The notes under the pieces were generated by a model, which saw only the letters and a program-made list of their open reading frames with translations, was not told the origin of the DNA and made no database searches. From Pseudomonadota bacterium (GTDB lineage: Bacteria; Pseudomonadota; Alphaproteobacteria; Rhizobiales; Xanthobacteraceae), in contig JAEXYA010000022.1 of assembly GCA_023451825.1 (NCBI GenBank), positions 1 through 58,244 of the forward strand: a stretch of 58,244 nt of DNA. The letters run 5' to 3'. Within the stretch, counting starts at the first letter, position 1. Every line of letters begins with the position of its first letter. This document shows, in pieces, positions 32,000 through 40,225 of this stretch. The translations under genes and the position numbers were made by a program.

Positions 32000-33565
32000 T
32001 CATCGCAGCCGCTCCGCCAGATCGGTCAGCATCGCGCTGAGACCGCCAGCGTCGCTGGCGACACCGAAAACGTAGTGGTCGGGCCGGACGATGGCCGCAT
32101 GGCAGTCGTGGCGGTCGAACCATGCGGCAAGAACGCCATCCTCTTCGATGAGAGGCGCGTTCGCCGCCGGGCCGATGCGAACCGGCTTGATCGTTAGACG
32201 ATCCATCATCGCTGCCAGGTCGGCGCCGATCTCCAGAGTGCTGCGTGTATCGAGCACCAGCCGCCACCCCGCGCCTGCAATGCTGTCAAGGCGACGTCGT
32301 CCGTCGGCTGTCTTGATCCAGGGTTGCGGAAACAACGTGCCGTTGGCCGGATGCAGTGGGAAGGAGAGCAAGCCCGTCTGCAGCGGCGGGACGATCTCCT
32401 GGCGGGTGATCGTGCGCGGCTGCCCGCCGCCTTCGGCGAGGATGCGTTCATCGCGTGCAGTCGCCGCATCGGGATCGCGTTCGCAGATCACGTGGCCGAT
32501 GGCCTTGATGCGCGAGGTGAGCTGGCGGACATGCTCGCTACGTTCCTCGCCATAGGTGTCGAGCAACGCTGCGTCGGATTGCCCGTTGAGGATGCGGTCG
32601 AGTTTCCAGACCAGGTTGCCGACATCGCGAATGCCCTGGCACATGCCCTGACCGATGAAGGGCGGCTGCTGATGCGCGGCGTCGCCGGCAAGGAAGATGC
32701 GGTCGCGTCGCCATTCCCTGGCCACCAGCGCATGGAAGCGATAGCTCGCGGCGCGCCACAGAACGGCATCGTCCGGCGTGATCCAGCGCGCCAGCAGCTG
32801 CCAGACCTGCGCTGCCGTTTCCATCTCCCGAGGATCCTCGCCCGGCAGCAGCATGATCTCGAAGCGGCGATGATTGCCGGGCCCGATGATGAAGCTGGTC
32901 GGTCGCGACGGATCGCAGAACTGCGCGGCGGTGTCCGGCAATTTGCCGAGCGCTGCGTCATGGACTTGCAGGTCCACGACCAGCCAGGGTTCGTCGAAGA
33001 CGAGGTCCTCGAAGGCGATGTCGAGCTGTTGCCGCGTGCCGCTCGATGCGCCGTCGCAGGCGATCACATAGTCGGCAGTGACGTCGCGCGTCGCGCCACG
33101 ATCGTTGCGCAGATGCAACGTCACCCGATCGGCCGATTGCGTGAAACCGATCAGCTCGGTGCCGAGTTCGACCGTGACACTGTCATAGGCTGCCGCGTGC
33201 GCGCGCAGCGCGGCTTCCACCGGCGGCTGCGTGAACACCATGGTGGGCGTGTAGCCGAGCGGATAGGGCTCTGCGACCATGTCGATGCGGCGGATCAACT
33301 GGCCCTTGGCACCGAAATGTTGCGAGGCGGGGAACGGTGCGATGAACGGCAATACGCATTCCGCGGCGCCGAGATTGTCGAGCAGGCGCAGGATCTCGTG
33401 ATCGATCGCGATCGCGCGCGGCTTGTCGTAAACGTCGTGCTGACGGTCGATTGCCAGCGTGCGGATACCGCGATCGCCCAGCAGGCTGGCCGCAACGGCA
33501 CCTGACGGGCCGTGGCCGGCGACGATAACCTGAAAATCGTTTGCTGGCTGAGTTGAATCCGTCAC
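32000..33565 (-). CDS. FAD-dependent aromatic monooxygenase (PHBH/MhpA-like)
   Basis: The 521-residue group A flavin monooxygenase has the dinucleotide-binding VAGHGPSGAVAASLLG (16-30), the DG motif (ACDGASSGTR, 169-178), and the second FAD motif RIFLAGDAAHQQPPFIGQG (GDAAH 294-298). A C-terminal thioredoxin-like region follows, typical of MhpA-type phenol hydroxylases. It should use NAD(P)H and O2 to hydroxylate an aromatic ring. The GTG at 33565 overlaps the VOC gene stop by four bases (GTGA), which fixes the start. The dioxygenase-like gene next to it implies that the product is a catechol-type ring. Confidence 0.9.
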   Translation of the reverse strand: MTDSTQPANDFQVIVAGHGPSGAVAASLLGDRGIRTLAIDRQHDVYDKPRAIAIDHEILRLLDNLGAAECVLPFIAPFPASQHFGAKGQLIRRIDMVAEPYPLGYTPTMVFTQPPVEAALRAHAAAYDSVTVELGTELIGFTQSADRVTLHLRNDRGATRDVTADYVIACDGASSGTRQQLDIAFEDLVFDEPWLVVDLQVHDAALGKLPDTAAQFCDPSRPTSFIIGPGNHRRFEIMLLPGEDPREMETAAQVWQLLARWITPDDAVLWRAASYRFHALVAREWRRDRIFLAGDAAHQQPPFIGQGMCQGIRDVGNLVWKLDRILNGQSDAALLDTYGEERSEHVRQLTSRIKAIGHVICERDPDAATARDERILAEGGGQPRTITRQEIVPPLQTGLLSFPLHPANGTLFPQPWIKTADGRRRLDSIAGAGWRLVLDTRSTLEIGADLAAMMDRLTIKPVRIGPAANAPLIEEDGVLAAWFDRHDCHAAIVRPDHYVFGVASDAGGLSAMLTDLAERLR

Positions 33566-34467
33566 GCGATGCTCCCGTCGGCATAGCCGATCGCGGTCTG
33601 TGCCGCTTTGACATGATCGGCCTTCGGCGGGGCGATGCCCCAGTGGTCGGTGCGACCGGGCGGCCAGATCCATTCCGATGGCCCGCGCACTCTGTAGCTG
33701 TCATCCACCTGCAGAACTTCCGCGGTGTATTCGATCACCGTCCCCACGGGATCGATGAAATAGGCAAACACATTGTCGCCGGGACCGTGGCGGCCGACAC
33801 CCCAGGCAATGGGAAACCCGGCATCGATCATGCGGCCCGAGCCGCGCATCACGGCTTCCAGGTCCGGCATCAGGAAAGCGACATGGTTGAGTCCGTTCAC
33901 GGCAGCGTCGGCAATCACGATGGCATGGTGGTCGCTGTTGCAGCGGACGAAGGCCATGATCTTGGAGCGATCGGTGAGCCGAAAGCCGAGCGCCTGCGCG
34001 TAGAACGCGGCAAGGCCATCGACATCGGTGCTGTTGATGTTCACATGGGCCAGGCGCGTCGGTCGATTGGCGGATGACGGCGCTTCGGCATGTTGGCGAT
34101 CGCCGTGAACGAAGCGCAGCACGCAGCCGCCGGGCGCGCGGATGCTCATGACCGTTCCGCCATCCGGCCCCGGATTAGCAGCCGGTCCCGATAGCAGCGC
34201 TGCGCCGTGTTGCACCGATAAGGCGGCTATGGTGTGGAATTCCGCGTCCGAATGCAGCCGGAACGTGATCGCGCGCAATGCCGGGCGATCGTGTTGCCTG
34301 AGGGCGACGACATGATGATCGCTGCCGCTGGCGCGCAGATAGGTCACGCCAGCGTGGCGTGTCACGAGGTCGAGTCCCCAGACAGATGTGTAGAACTGCT
34401 CGGATTGCGCGAGATCGGGCGTGTCGAGATCGACGCTGCGCAGAGCGGTGACGGGAAAATGCGTCAT
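33562..34467 (-). CDS. Extradiol ring-cleavage dioxygenase-like VOC protein
   Basis: The 301-residue protein has two vicinal-oxygen-chelate modules, like type I extradiol dioxygenases. The C-terminal module shows the metal triad: His141 (LAHVNINSTD), His195 (GLNHVAFLM) and Glu246 (GTVIEYTAEV). The last residues (PSEWIWPPGRTDHWG) are typical of the 2,3-dihydroxybiphenyl dioxygenase-like group. It should cleave a catecholic ring next to the hydroxyls using Fe(II) and O2. Start and stop both overlap neighbours by four bases, so the set is translationally coupled. Confidence 0.87.
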   Translation of the reverse strand: MTHFPVTALRSVDLDTPDLAQSEQFYTSVWGLDLVTRHAGVTYLRASGSDHHVVALRQHDRPALRAITFRLHSDAEFHTIAALSVQHGAALLSGPAANPGPDGGTVMSIRAPGGCVLRFVHGDRQHAEAPSSANRPTRLAHVNINSTDVDGLAAFYAQALGFRLTDRSKIMAFVRCNSDHHAIVIADAAVNGLNHVAFLMPDLEAVMRGSGRMIDAGFPIAWGVGRHGPGDNVFAYFIDPVGTVIEYTAEVLQVDDSYRVRGPSEWIWPPGRTDHWGIAPPKADHVKAAQTAIGYADGSIA

Positions 34468-35495
34468 TGCGGAATGGGCTCCCCAAGGTCGAGGAAACGT
34501 CTGGCGTTGCCGTGAAGGATGAGATCGCGGGTGGCGTCGTCGGCGATCGCCGATGCTGCGCGCGCTGTCGGAATGCGATCGTGGAAGGCGAACGGATAGT
34601 CGGTGCCGAGCATGATCTGCGTCGCGCCGAATTTGGCGATCAGATGCAGCAGTGTCGGATCGTCATAGACGAGCGCGTCGTAATAGAATTGGCGGGCCTG
34701 CCGGATCGGCGTGTCCTCCATGCTCTCCTGCAGCGCGGGGAACACCCGATAGCCCTCCTGCAGACGCGGCAGCAGCGAGGCGAGCGTGCCGCCGCCATGG
34801 CTGAACGCGATCCGCAAACGCGGGTGCCGCAGCAGGAGATTGGAGGTGATCGCCGATGCGGCGGCAAGGCCGACATCGGTGGGATAGGCCAACACCTGCT
34901 GCAACTGGGCCGGACCGACCAGGCGGTCCATGCCGGCGGGCCGCAGCGCGTGCACGAACACCGCCATGTCGAGTTTTTCGACCTCGGCGAAAAACGCGGC
35001 GAAATCGGGTGACCCGATGGGCTTGCCGTTGATATTGCTACCGATCTCTACGCCGGCAAAACCGAGTTCGCGCTTCAGCCGATGCAGTTCGGTTAGCGCG
35101 CGATCCATGTCCTGCAACGGCAGCGCGCCGAGGCCGACAAGCCGGCCGTCGGAATGCGCGATCATTTCGGCCATCTGGTCGTTGATGTAGCGCAGCAGGT
35201 CGTAGGCCGGTTCGGGCGCCATCCAATAGGACAGCAATTCCGGCATCGGTGAAATCGCCTGAATGCCGAGACCCATTTCGGCCATGTCAGCGACGCGCTT
35301 GGCGACATCCCAGCAGCGGTCCGACACGGTGCGATAGACGCGGCCGGCCATCATCACATGCTTGTGGCAGGGTTTGGCATCCGCCATGGACGGCCAGTCG
35401 GTCGGTACGGCCGTGCCCATGTAGGACGGAAACGACGACGGCACGACATGCGCATGCATGTCGATGCCGCAACTGCATCGGGCGATCGCGCTCAT
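34464..35495 (-). CDS. Amidohydrolase 2 / ACMSD-like decarboxylase
   Basis: The 343-residue TIM-barrel metal enzyme has the HxH metal motif at His14/His16 (GIDMHAHVVP), the second-half GVEIGSNINGKPIGSPDFAA, FSHGGGTLASLLPRL and the C-terminal metal Asp in MLGTDYPF. This pattern is that of 2-amino-3-carboxymuconate-6-semialdehyde decarboxylase and related nonoxidative decarboxylases. It is the first gene of the catabolic operon, overlapping the VOC gene by four bases. The ATG at 35495 is chosen because the HxH strand follows soon after. It may decarboxylate the aromatic substrate or a ring-cleavage product. Confidence 0.87.
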   Translation of the reverse strand: MSAIARCSCGIDMHAHVVPSSFPSYMGTAVPTDWPSMADAKPCHKHVMMAGRVYRTVSDRCWDVAKRVADMAEMGLGIQAISPMPELLSYWMAPEPAYDLLRYINDQMAEMIAHSDGRLVGLGALPLQDMDRALTELHRLKRELGFAGVEIGSNINGKPIGSPDFAAFFAEVEKLDMAVFVHALRPAGMDRLVGPAQLQQVLAYPTDVGLAAASAITSNLLLRHPRLRIAFSHGGGTLASLLPRLQEGYRVFPALQESMEDTPIRQARQFYYDALVYDDPTLLHLIAKFGATQIMLGTDYPFAFHDRIPTARAASAIADDATRDLILHGNARRFLDLGEPIPQ

Positions 35496-35741
35496 ACGCG
35501 CCAGAACAATGCCGGGAGCAGTCGGACGGCCGCGCACAGGCCCGAAATCTCCAGCGTTTGTAAGCCCTTGCCCAACATCGTCGCGCCTCCCGGCCGGCCA
35601 TCTCGAAGGGCCTTGAAGGAACTTTTTTATATATAGAAATCGGGAATCACAACAATAATTTATAGATTATTCCAGATTCAGAAAAAGCGTATACAAACCG
35701 TGGCTGCGGATACGCGATTCTAGGAATGAAGCGAGGGGCAC
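35496..35741. promoter_or_regulatory. Divergent control region of the catabolic operon
   Basis: The 246-base region is AT-rich in its middle. Dyads: AATAAT-TTATAG-ATTATT (35654-35671) and GTATAC (35689-35694) in an AGCGTATACAAA context resembling operators of FadR-type GntR regulators. They lie 48 to 88 bases before the GntR gene. Confidence 0.4.
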
Positions 35742-36464
35742 ATGACAGCACTGGATTCGGCATCGCCGCCTTCGTCATCGACCCAGACCAGCACGGTCTA
35801 TGACCGGCTGCGCGAAGACCTGTTGACCGGGCGGCTGGAGCCGAGCCGGAAATTGCAGATGCGGTTTCTGACCGACCGCTATCAAACCGGTCAGACGCCG
35901 CTGCGCGAAGCGCTCAATCGGCTCACTGCTGACGGCCTGGTTGAATGCCGTGAGCAGCGCGGTTTCTATGTTGCAGATATCAGCCGCAACGAATTGGCCG
36001 AACTCACCAAGACGCGATGCTGGGTCGAGGGGCTCGCTTTGCGTGAATCGATGGCCGCGGCTACGCCGCAATGGGAAGAGCAGCTATTGCTCGCGCAGCA
36101 TCGCCTTGGACGAACGCCGCGCTCGCTGAATGCCGAGCAGTTCGAGGACAATCCGGAATGGGAGCGGCTGCATCGCATCTATCACCGCACCTTGGTGGGA
36201 AATTGCGGTTCGCAGTCCCTGATCGCGTTCTGCGGACAATTGGCCGATCAGCTTTATCGCTATCGACGCCTGTCGATCCGCAAGGCGTTTCCATCGCGCC
36301 ACGTCACCGACGAGCATCAGGCGATCATGGACGCGGTTCTGAGCGGAAACGCGGATCGCGCGGTGGAGCTACTCCAGAAACATTACACACAGACCGCCGA
36401 AGTTATTCTCGAGGACCAGCGCACATTTCCCGAACTGACGACTGAGCCATCGCGAAAGCCCTAG
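35742..36464 (+). CDS. GntR family regulator (FCD domain)
   Basis: The 240-residue regulator has an N-terminal winged helix (VYDRLREDLLTGRLEPSRKL and TGQTPLREALNRLTADGLVE) and an all-helical FCD effector domain with the metal-binding histidines expected in LHRIYHRTL and HVTDEHQAIMDAV. It is divergent from the catabolic genes and most likely represses them until an aromatic acid or pathway intermediate binds. An RBS-like GCGAGGGG precedes the ATG. Confidence 0.9.
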   Translation: MTALDSASPPSSSTQTSTVYDRLREDLLTGRLEPSRKLQMRFLTDRYQTGQTPLREALNRLTADGLVECREQRGFYVADISRNELAELTKTRCWVEGLALRESMAAATPQWEEQLLLAQHRLGRTPRSLNAEQFEDNPEWERLHRIYHRTLVGNCGSQSLIAFCGQLADQLYRYRRLSIRKAFPSRHVTDEHQAIMDAVLSGNADRAVELLQKHYTQTAEVILEDQRTFPELTTEPSRKP

Positions 36465-36573
36465 AATGGCGCCACATGGCGTCAGGCGGTGTTCGACGGA
36501 TGCCGGCCTGCGCCAAGGCGCCGCGGACGGTGATTGAACCCGTCAGAAGCGGCAGGCGACCGACCATAAAGGC

Positions 36574-36607
36574 AAATCGGTACCTCACTCCTTGAAAGTA
36601 CCGATTT
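36574..36607 (+). repeat. Perfect 10-bp hairpin upstream of the TnpB-like/PspA ORF
   Basis: AAATCGGTAC (36574-36583) and GTACCGATTT (36598-36607) are perfect inverted repeats with a 14-base loop, ending 19 bases before the ATG at 36627. It could be the subterminal hairpin of an IS200/IS605-type left end or an operator. Confidence 0.7.
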
Positions 36608-36626
36608 GGTGCTTTATGGTATCCGT

Positions 36627-37736
36627 ATGTCACCCCGATACAGCTCAGCTCTGTCGATGACCTTGACCCCGTCCCCTGAGGACCGGGCGAAGCTGCTGGC
36701 GACCTTGGTCGCCTATCGCGAAGCGCTGCTGCTGCTCGATCAGACCAAAGGCGCCAATCTCGTTTCGCTGCATGAAGCGGCCTATGAGACCATCCGGGAA
36801 AAGACGGGTCTTCCCGCGCGGCTCGTGACGCTCGCTTTGCGCGATCACGGGCGACGCAAGGGGGCGGATCATGTCAGCGCCATCCCGCTCGATGCAAAAC
36901 TGTTCGCGATCAAGGGGCCGGACAGCGTCAGCATCTCGACGGTGCAGCGGCGTGTCATCCTGCCCTACACAATGAACGGCTATCACCTCGGCTGGAACGA
37001 TTTCGCCGAGGCCCGTCTCGTCTTCCACACCGATCACATCGAACTCTGCGCCGGCATCCACGCCGGCGTGGCGTCTCATCAGGAGAGATCAATGTCGAAT
37101 GAAGGAATCCTCGCGCGCCTCGGGCGTGTGATTGCGGGCGTCGTCAACAATGCAGTCGATACGGCAGAGGCGTCGAATCCGACGGCGGTGGCGCAGCAGG
37201 CGCTGCGCGAGATCGACAAGATTTCCGATGAAGCGCGTGCCGCGCTCAGTGTCGCTGTGGCGGCAGGGCATCGGCTGAAGGCCAAGGCGGATGATCTCGA
37301 TGCAGAAATTCGCGACCTCGATGAGAAGATCAAGGTCGGGCTCACAAGCGGCCGTGAGGATCTCGCCCGCGCGGCCACGGGCGTGCAGATCGATCTCGAA
37401 GCGCAGCGCGAGGCGCTCGCCAAGGCGGTCGCGGAAAATGCTGGCGACATCGCCGAGGCACAGGCAGCGCTGCGCTCCATCGCGTCGGCGCGCGATGACG
37501 CCAAGAAGCGGCTGGATGATGCGCAGCGTGCACAGAAGGCTGTGCAAGGCTCGGATGCGACGCCATCGGAGCGCAATGACCGTCGGCTGGCGGACGCGTT
37601 GAGCGCGGTGGAGCGTGTCACCGGCGTGCCGGTCAAGCCGACAACCGGCGCGGCCGAGGTGGAAGAACTCGGCCAGATTCAGCGGCAGAATGCGATCGAG
37701 GCTCGTTTGAAGGCGTTTCGCGAAGGCCAGCGCTGA
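36627..37736 (+). CDS. Long ORF: TnpB N-terminal-like segment in frame with PspA
   Basis: One uninterrupted 369-codon frame. Residues about 11-150 resemble the N-terminal domain of one branch of IS200/IS605 TnpB (OrfB) proteins, in the same order: a TPSPEDRAKLLATLVAYREA helix, LHEAAYETIREKTGLPARLV, AIPLDAKLFAIKGPDSVSIS followed by a strand VQRRVILPYT, and ARLVFHTDHIELCAGI. The RuvC-like nuclease and zinc finger of TnpB are absent. At residue 156 a full-length PspA begins. No RBS was recognised before 36627 or the alternatives (TTG 36606, ATG 36657), while PspA has its own. The segment may therefore be a translated fusion or a transposon remnant that stayed open. The TnpB assignment is from recalled family patterns. 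Confidence 0.5.
   Translation: MSPRYSSALSMTLTPSPEDRAKLLATLVAYREALLLLDQTKGANLVSLHEAAYETIREKTGLPARLVTLALRDHGRRKGADHVSAIPLDAKLFAIKGPDSVSISTVQRRVILPYTMNGYHLGWNDFAEARLVFHTDHIELCAGIHAGVASHQERSMSNEGILARLGRVIAGVVNNAVDTAEASNPTAVAQQALREIDKISDEARAALSVAVAAGHRLKAKADDLDAEIRDLDEKIKVGLTSGREDLARAATGVQIDLEAQREALAKAVAENAGDIAEAQAALRSIASARDDAKKRLDDAQRAQKAVQGSDATPSERNDRRLADALSAVERVTGVPVKPTTGAAEVEELGQIQRQNAIEARLKAFREGQR
37092..37736 (+). CDS. PspA/IM30 family phage-shock protein
   Basis: The 214-residue protein matches the PspA/Vipp1 family in length and layout: an amphipathic N-terminal helix (EGILARLGRVIAGVVNNAVD), then AVAQQALREIDKISDEARAAL and long charged helices (about 40-150) forming the coiled coil that polymerises on damaged inner membrane. 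AGGAG lies seven bases before the ATG, supporting this start even though the frame is open upstream. The stop overlaps the next gene by one base. With YqiJ-like and flotillin genes it forms a membrane-protection operon. No pspF, pspB or pspC was seen. Confidence 0.85.
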   Translation: MSNEGILARLGRVIAGVVNNAVDTAEASNPTAVAQQALREIDKISDEARAALSVAVAAGHRLKAKADDLDAEIRDLDEKIKVGLTSGREDLARAATGVQIDLEAQREALAKAVAENAGDIAEAQAALRSIASARDDAKKRLDDAQRAQKAVQGSDATPSERNDRRLADALSAVERVTGVPVKPTTGAAEVEELGQIQRQNAIEARLKAFREGQR

Positions 37737-38380
37737 TGCCGGCCATCGTTCAGCCCGGCACTGAACCGTTCTGGCTGGCGCTCATGGTGGTCGCCGGCCT
37801 CGGCGTGGTCGAGGTCCTGTCGCTGCTGCTCGGCGCATCGGTCTCCGGCCTGCTCGATGACGGCCTCGGCTTTCACAGCCCGGGCCATGCCGATGCCGGC
37901 GTGCTTGGTGGCTGGATGTCCTGGCTGAATGCCGGCGGCGTGCCGGTGCTCGTGCTGGTGGTCGTGTTCTTTTCGGCCTTCGCTGCCATCGGCTTTGCGC
38001 TGCAGTCCGTGGCCTCGAACATCCTGATGCCGTTGCCGCTGATCATGGCTGTGCCGGCGTCCATCGCGCTCGCATTGCCGGTGACGCGCTGGTCGAGCCG
38101 CGGTCTCGCGCGGATCATCCCGCGCGACGAAAGCAATGCCGTCAGCCAGTCCGAACTCGTCGGTCTCCTCGGCACCGTCACGCTGGGGCCGCTCGATCAA
38201 GGCAATCCCGGCAATGTCCGCGTGCGCGATCGTTACGGCAATATCCATCTCCTGCGCGCCACGGCCGCTCCCGGCCATGTGATCCAGACAGGCGCGCTCG
38301 TTGTCATCGCCGATGGGGCCGATGGCCTCTTTCAGGCAATTCCGGCGCCGCCCGAACTGGCGCTCAATCACGGAGGCTAA
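37736..38380 (+). CDS. YqiJ-like inner-membrane protein with OB-fold (NfeD-related)
   Basis: The 214-residue protein has three hydrophobic segments (about 14-36, 66-90 and 96-114) and a C-terminal soluble domain starting SELVGLLGTVTLGPLDQGNP and ending GALVVIADGADGLFQAIP. This is an OB/NfeD-like fold as in E. coli YqiJ, which is encoded with the flotillin YqiK. Such proteins are thought to work with flotillins in membrane microdomains. It is translationally coupled to PspA (TGATG overlap) and is followed six bases later by the flotillin gene. Confidence 0.82.
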   Translation: MPAIVQPGTEPFWLALMVVAGLGVVEVLSLLLGASVSGLLDDGLGFHSPGHADAGVLGGWMSWLNAGGVPVLVLVVVFFSAFAAIGFALQSVASNILMPLPLIMAVPASIALALPVTRWSSRGLARIIPRDESNAVSQSELVGLLGTVTLGPLDQGNPGNVRVRDRYGNIHLLRATAAPGHVIQTGALVVIADGADGLFQAIPAPPELALNHGG

Positions 38381-38386
38381 ACAGCC

Positions 38387-40126
38387 ATGGATTTCTTCTC
38401 GCTCGGAATGACTGCCGGCACCATCATCGTCGGCCTTGTCGTCGTCAGCGTCATCATGATGTCGCTCTATACCCGCGCGACGCGGGACAAGGCCTATGTG
38501 CGCACCGGCCTCGGCGGCAAGAAGGTCGTGCTCGACGGTGGCTCGGTGATCCTGCCGATCTTCCACTCCTATTCCTGGGTGTCGCTCTCCACGCTGCGCC
38601 TGGAAGTGAAGCGCGCCGAAAACGAGTCGATGATTACGAAGGACCGTATGCGCGCGGATATCACCGCGGAATTCTATGTCCGCGTGAAACCGGATGCGGA
38701 AAACATCGCGCTGGCGGCACAGACGCTGGGCGATCGCACGAATGATGCGGACGCGCTGAAGACGCTGGTGGAAGCGAAATTCGTCGATGGCCTGCGCTCG
38801 GTCGCGGCCACCATGTCGCTGCGCGACCTGCAGGAGCAGCGTGCGGAATTCGTCAAGTCGGTGCAGGCGGCCGTTGCGCATGACCTGCAGTCGAACGGCC
38901 TCGAACTGGAATCGGTGTCGCTGACCCGGCTCGATCAGACCGACATCAAGCACTTCAATCCGAATAACAGTTTTGACGCGGAAGGCCTCACCGCGCTCAC
39001 CAAGATCACCGAGGAGCGCAAGCGCGAGCGCAACCAGATCGTGCGTGACAACGAAGTCGAGATTGCCACCAAGGATCGCGAAGCCAGCCTGCGTCGCCTG
39101 ACCATCGAGCGCGAGCAGCGCGATGCCGAGCTGTCGCAGGAACGCGATATCGCCAACAAGACCTCCGAAACCCGCGCCGAAGCCGCGCGGGCGGAGCAGG
39201 CTGCGCGCCTCAGCGAGGAAACCTCGCGTCTCGACGCCGAGCGTGGCATCGCCGAACGTGATGCGCAGACGCGGCAGGCCCGTGAGAGCGCGCGCATCGA
39301 AGCCGAGCGCGGCATTGCCGAGCGGGAGGCCGAAGCGCGCAAGGTGACGGAGAGCGCGCGGATTGAGGCCGCGATTGCGGTTGCCCAGAAGACCGAGGAA
39401 GAGCAGGCGGCTCGTGCCCGCGCCGACGAAGCCAAGGCAGCTGCAACGACCGCGGAGGAGCAGGTGATCACGGCACGCGAGGTCGAGATCGCCGAACGTG
39501 CCAAGCGCATCGCCGTGCTCGACGCGCGCAAGACTGCCGAGCGTGAAGCCACCGCCATCACCGTGAAGGCTGCAGCCGAGAAGGAAGCGGCCGCGAACCT
39601 CGCCGCCTCCGTCAAGATCCAGGCCGAAGCCGAAGCTGAAGCCGCCAAGATCCGTGCGCAGGGCGTGATCGAGCTCGGCGAGGCCGAAGCGCGCGCCGAG
39701 CGGGCCAAGAACGAGGCGCGCAATGCGCTGGCGCCGGCGATCATCGAATTCGAACTGTCGCGCGCGCGGATCGACATCATTCCGGAAGCGCTCGAACAGG
39801 CGATGAAGCCGATCGAGAAAATCTCGGATATCCGCATCTTCAATGCCGGTGGCATCGGTGGGCTCGGCGGCACGGCCGGGCATCGCAGTGACGGCAATGC
39901 GGTGTCGGACCTGTCGAGCCAGCTGCTGAACTTCACCGCGCAGAAGCCGATCCTCGATGAAATCCTGTCACAGGCCGGCTTCAAGGGAGCTGATCCGACG
40001 CAGGCGCTGCTGGCGGCGTCGGTCGGTGGTCTGAAGACGGAGCCGGCCAAGGCACCCAAGCCGCCGACGAACAGCCATGCGCCAAAAGACGTTCGTCCGC
40101 CAGCGGAAGACGGATTGCCGGGCTGA
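38387..40126 (+). CDS. Flotillin (YqiK/FloT-like SPFH protein)
   Basis: The 579-residue protein has an N-terminal membrane segment (about 8-28), an SPFH/band-7 domain (about 35-190; DKAYVRTGLGGKKVVLDGGS and DRMRADITAEFYVRVKPD), a very long Glu/Ala/Arg coiled coil with repeated AERDAQTRQARESARIEAER-type units (about 205-465), and a C-terminal domain (ALAPAIIEFELSRARIDIIP). Flotillins oligomerise in membrane microdomains. Co-transcription with PspA and a YqiJ-like protein supports a role in membrane stress. A strong hairpin follows at 40163-40197. Confidence 0.93.
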   Translation: MDFFSLGMTAGTIIVGLVVVSVIMMSLYTRATRDKAYVRTGLGGKKVVLDGGSVILPIFHSYSWVSLSTLRLEVKRAENESMITKDRMRADITAEFYVRVKPDAENIALAAQTLGDRTNDADALKTLVEAKFVDGLRSVAATMSLRDLQEQRAEFVKSVQAAVAHDLQSNGLELESVSLTRLDQTDIKHFNPNNSFDAEGLTALTKITEERKRERNQIVRDNEVEIATKDREASLRRLTIEREQRDAELSQERDIANKTSETRAEAARAEQAARLSEETSRLDAERGIAERDAQTRQARESARIEAERGIAEREAEARKVTESARIEAAIAVAQKTEEEQAARARADEAKAAATTAEEQVITAREVEIAERAKRIAVLDARKTAEREATAITVKAAAEKEAAANLAASVKIQAEAEAEAAKIRAQGVIELGEAEARAERAKNEARNALAPAIIEFELSRARIDIIPEALEQAMKPIEKISDIRIFNAGGIGGLGGTAGHRSDGNAVSDLSSQLLNFTAQKPILDEILSQAGFKGADPTQALLAASVGGLKTEPAKAPKPPTNSHAPKDVRPPAEDGLPG

Positions 40127-40162
40127 CGCAGTCATCTTCAACGAAAGTGACGTCCCAAACGA

Positions 40163-40197
40163 CAATCGGCCCGGAGCGGGAAGCTCCGGGCCGATTG
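40163..40197. terminator. Hairpin between convergent flotillin and aceA genes
   Basis: CAATCGGCCCGGAGC pairs perfectly with GCTCCGGGCCGATTG (15 bp) over a GGGAA loop. It lies between convergent genes and may serve both directions. U tracts are weak. Confidence 0.75.
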
Positions 40198-40225
40198 CTT
40201 ATCTAAACGCTGGTTCCGGTTCGGA

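Noticed and set aside
37679..39883. 734-codon minus-strand ORF opposite PspA, YqiJ-like and flotillin genes
   Set aside because: It is antisense to three well-supported genes, has low-complexity Arg/His/Gly composition and no family features; it is a codon-bias shadow.
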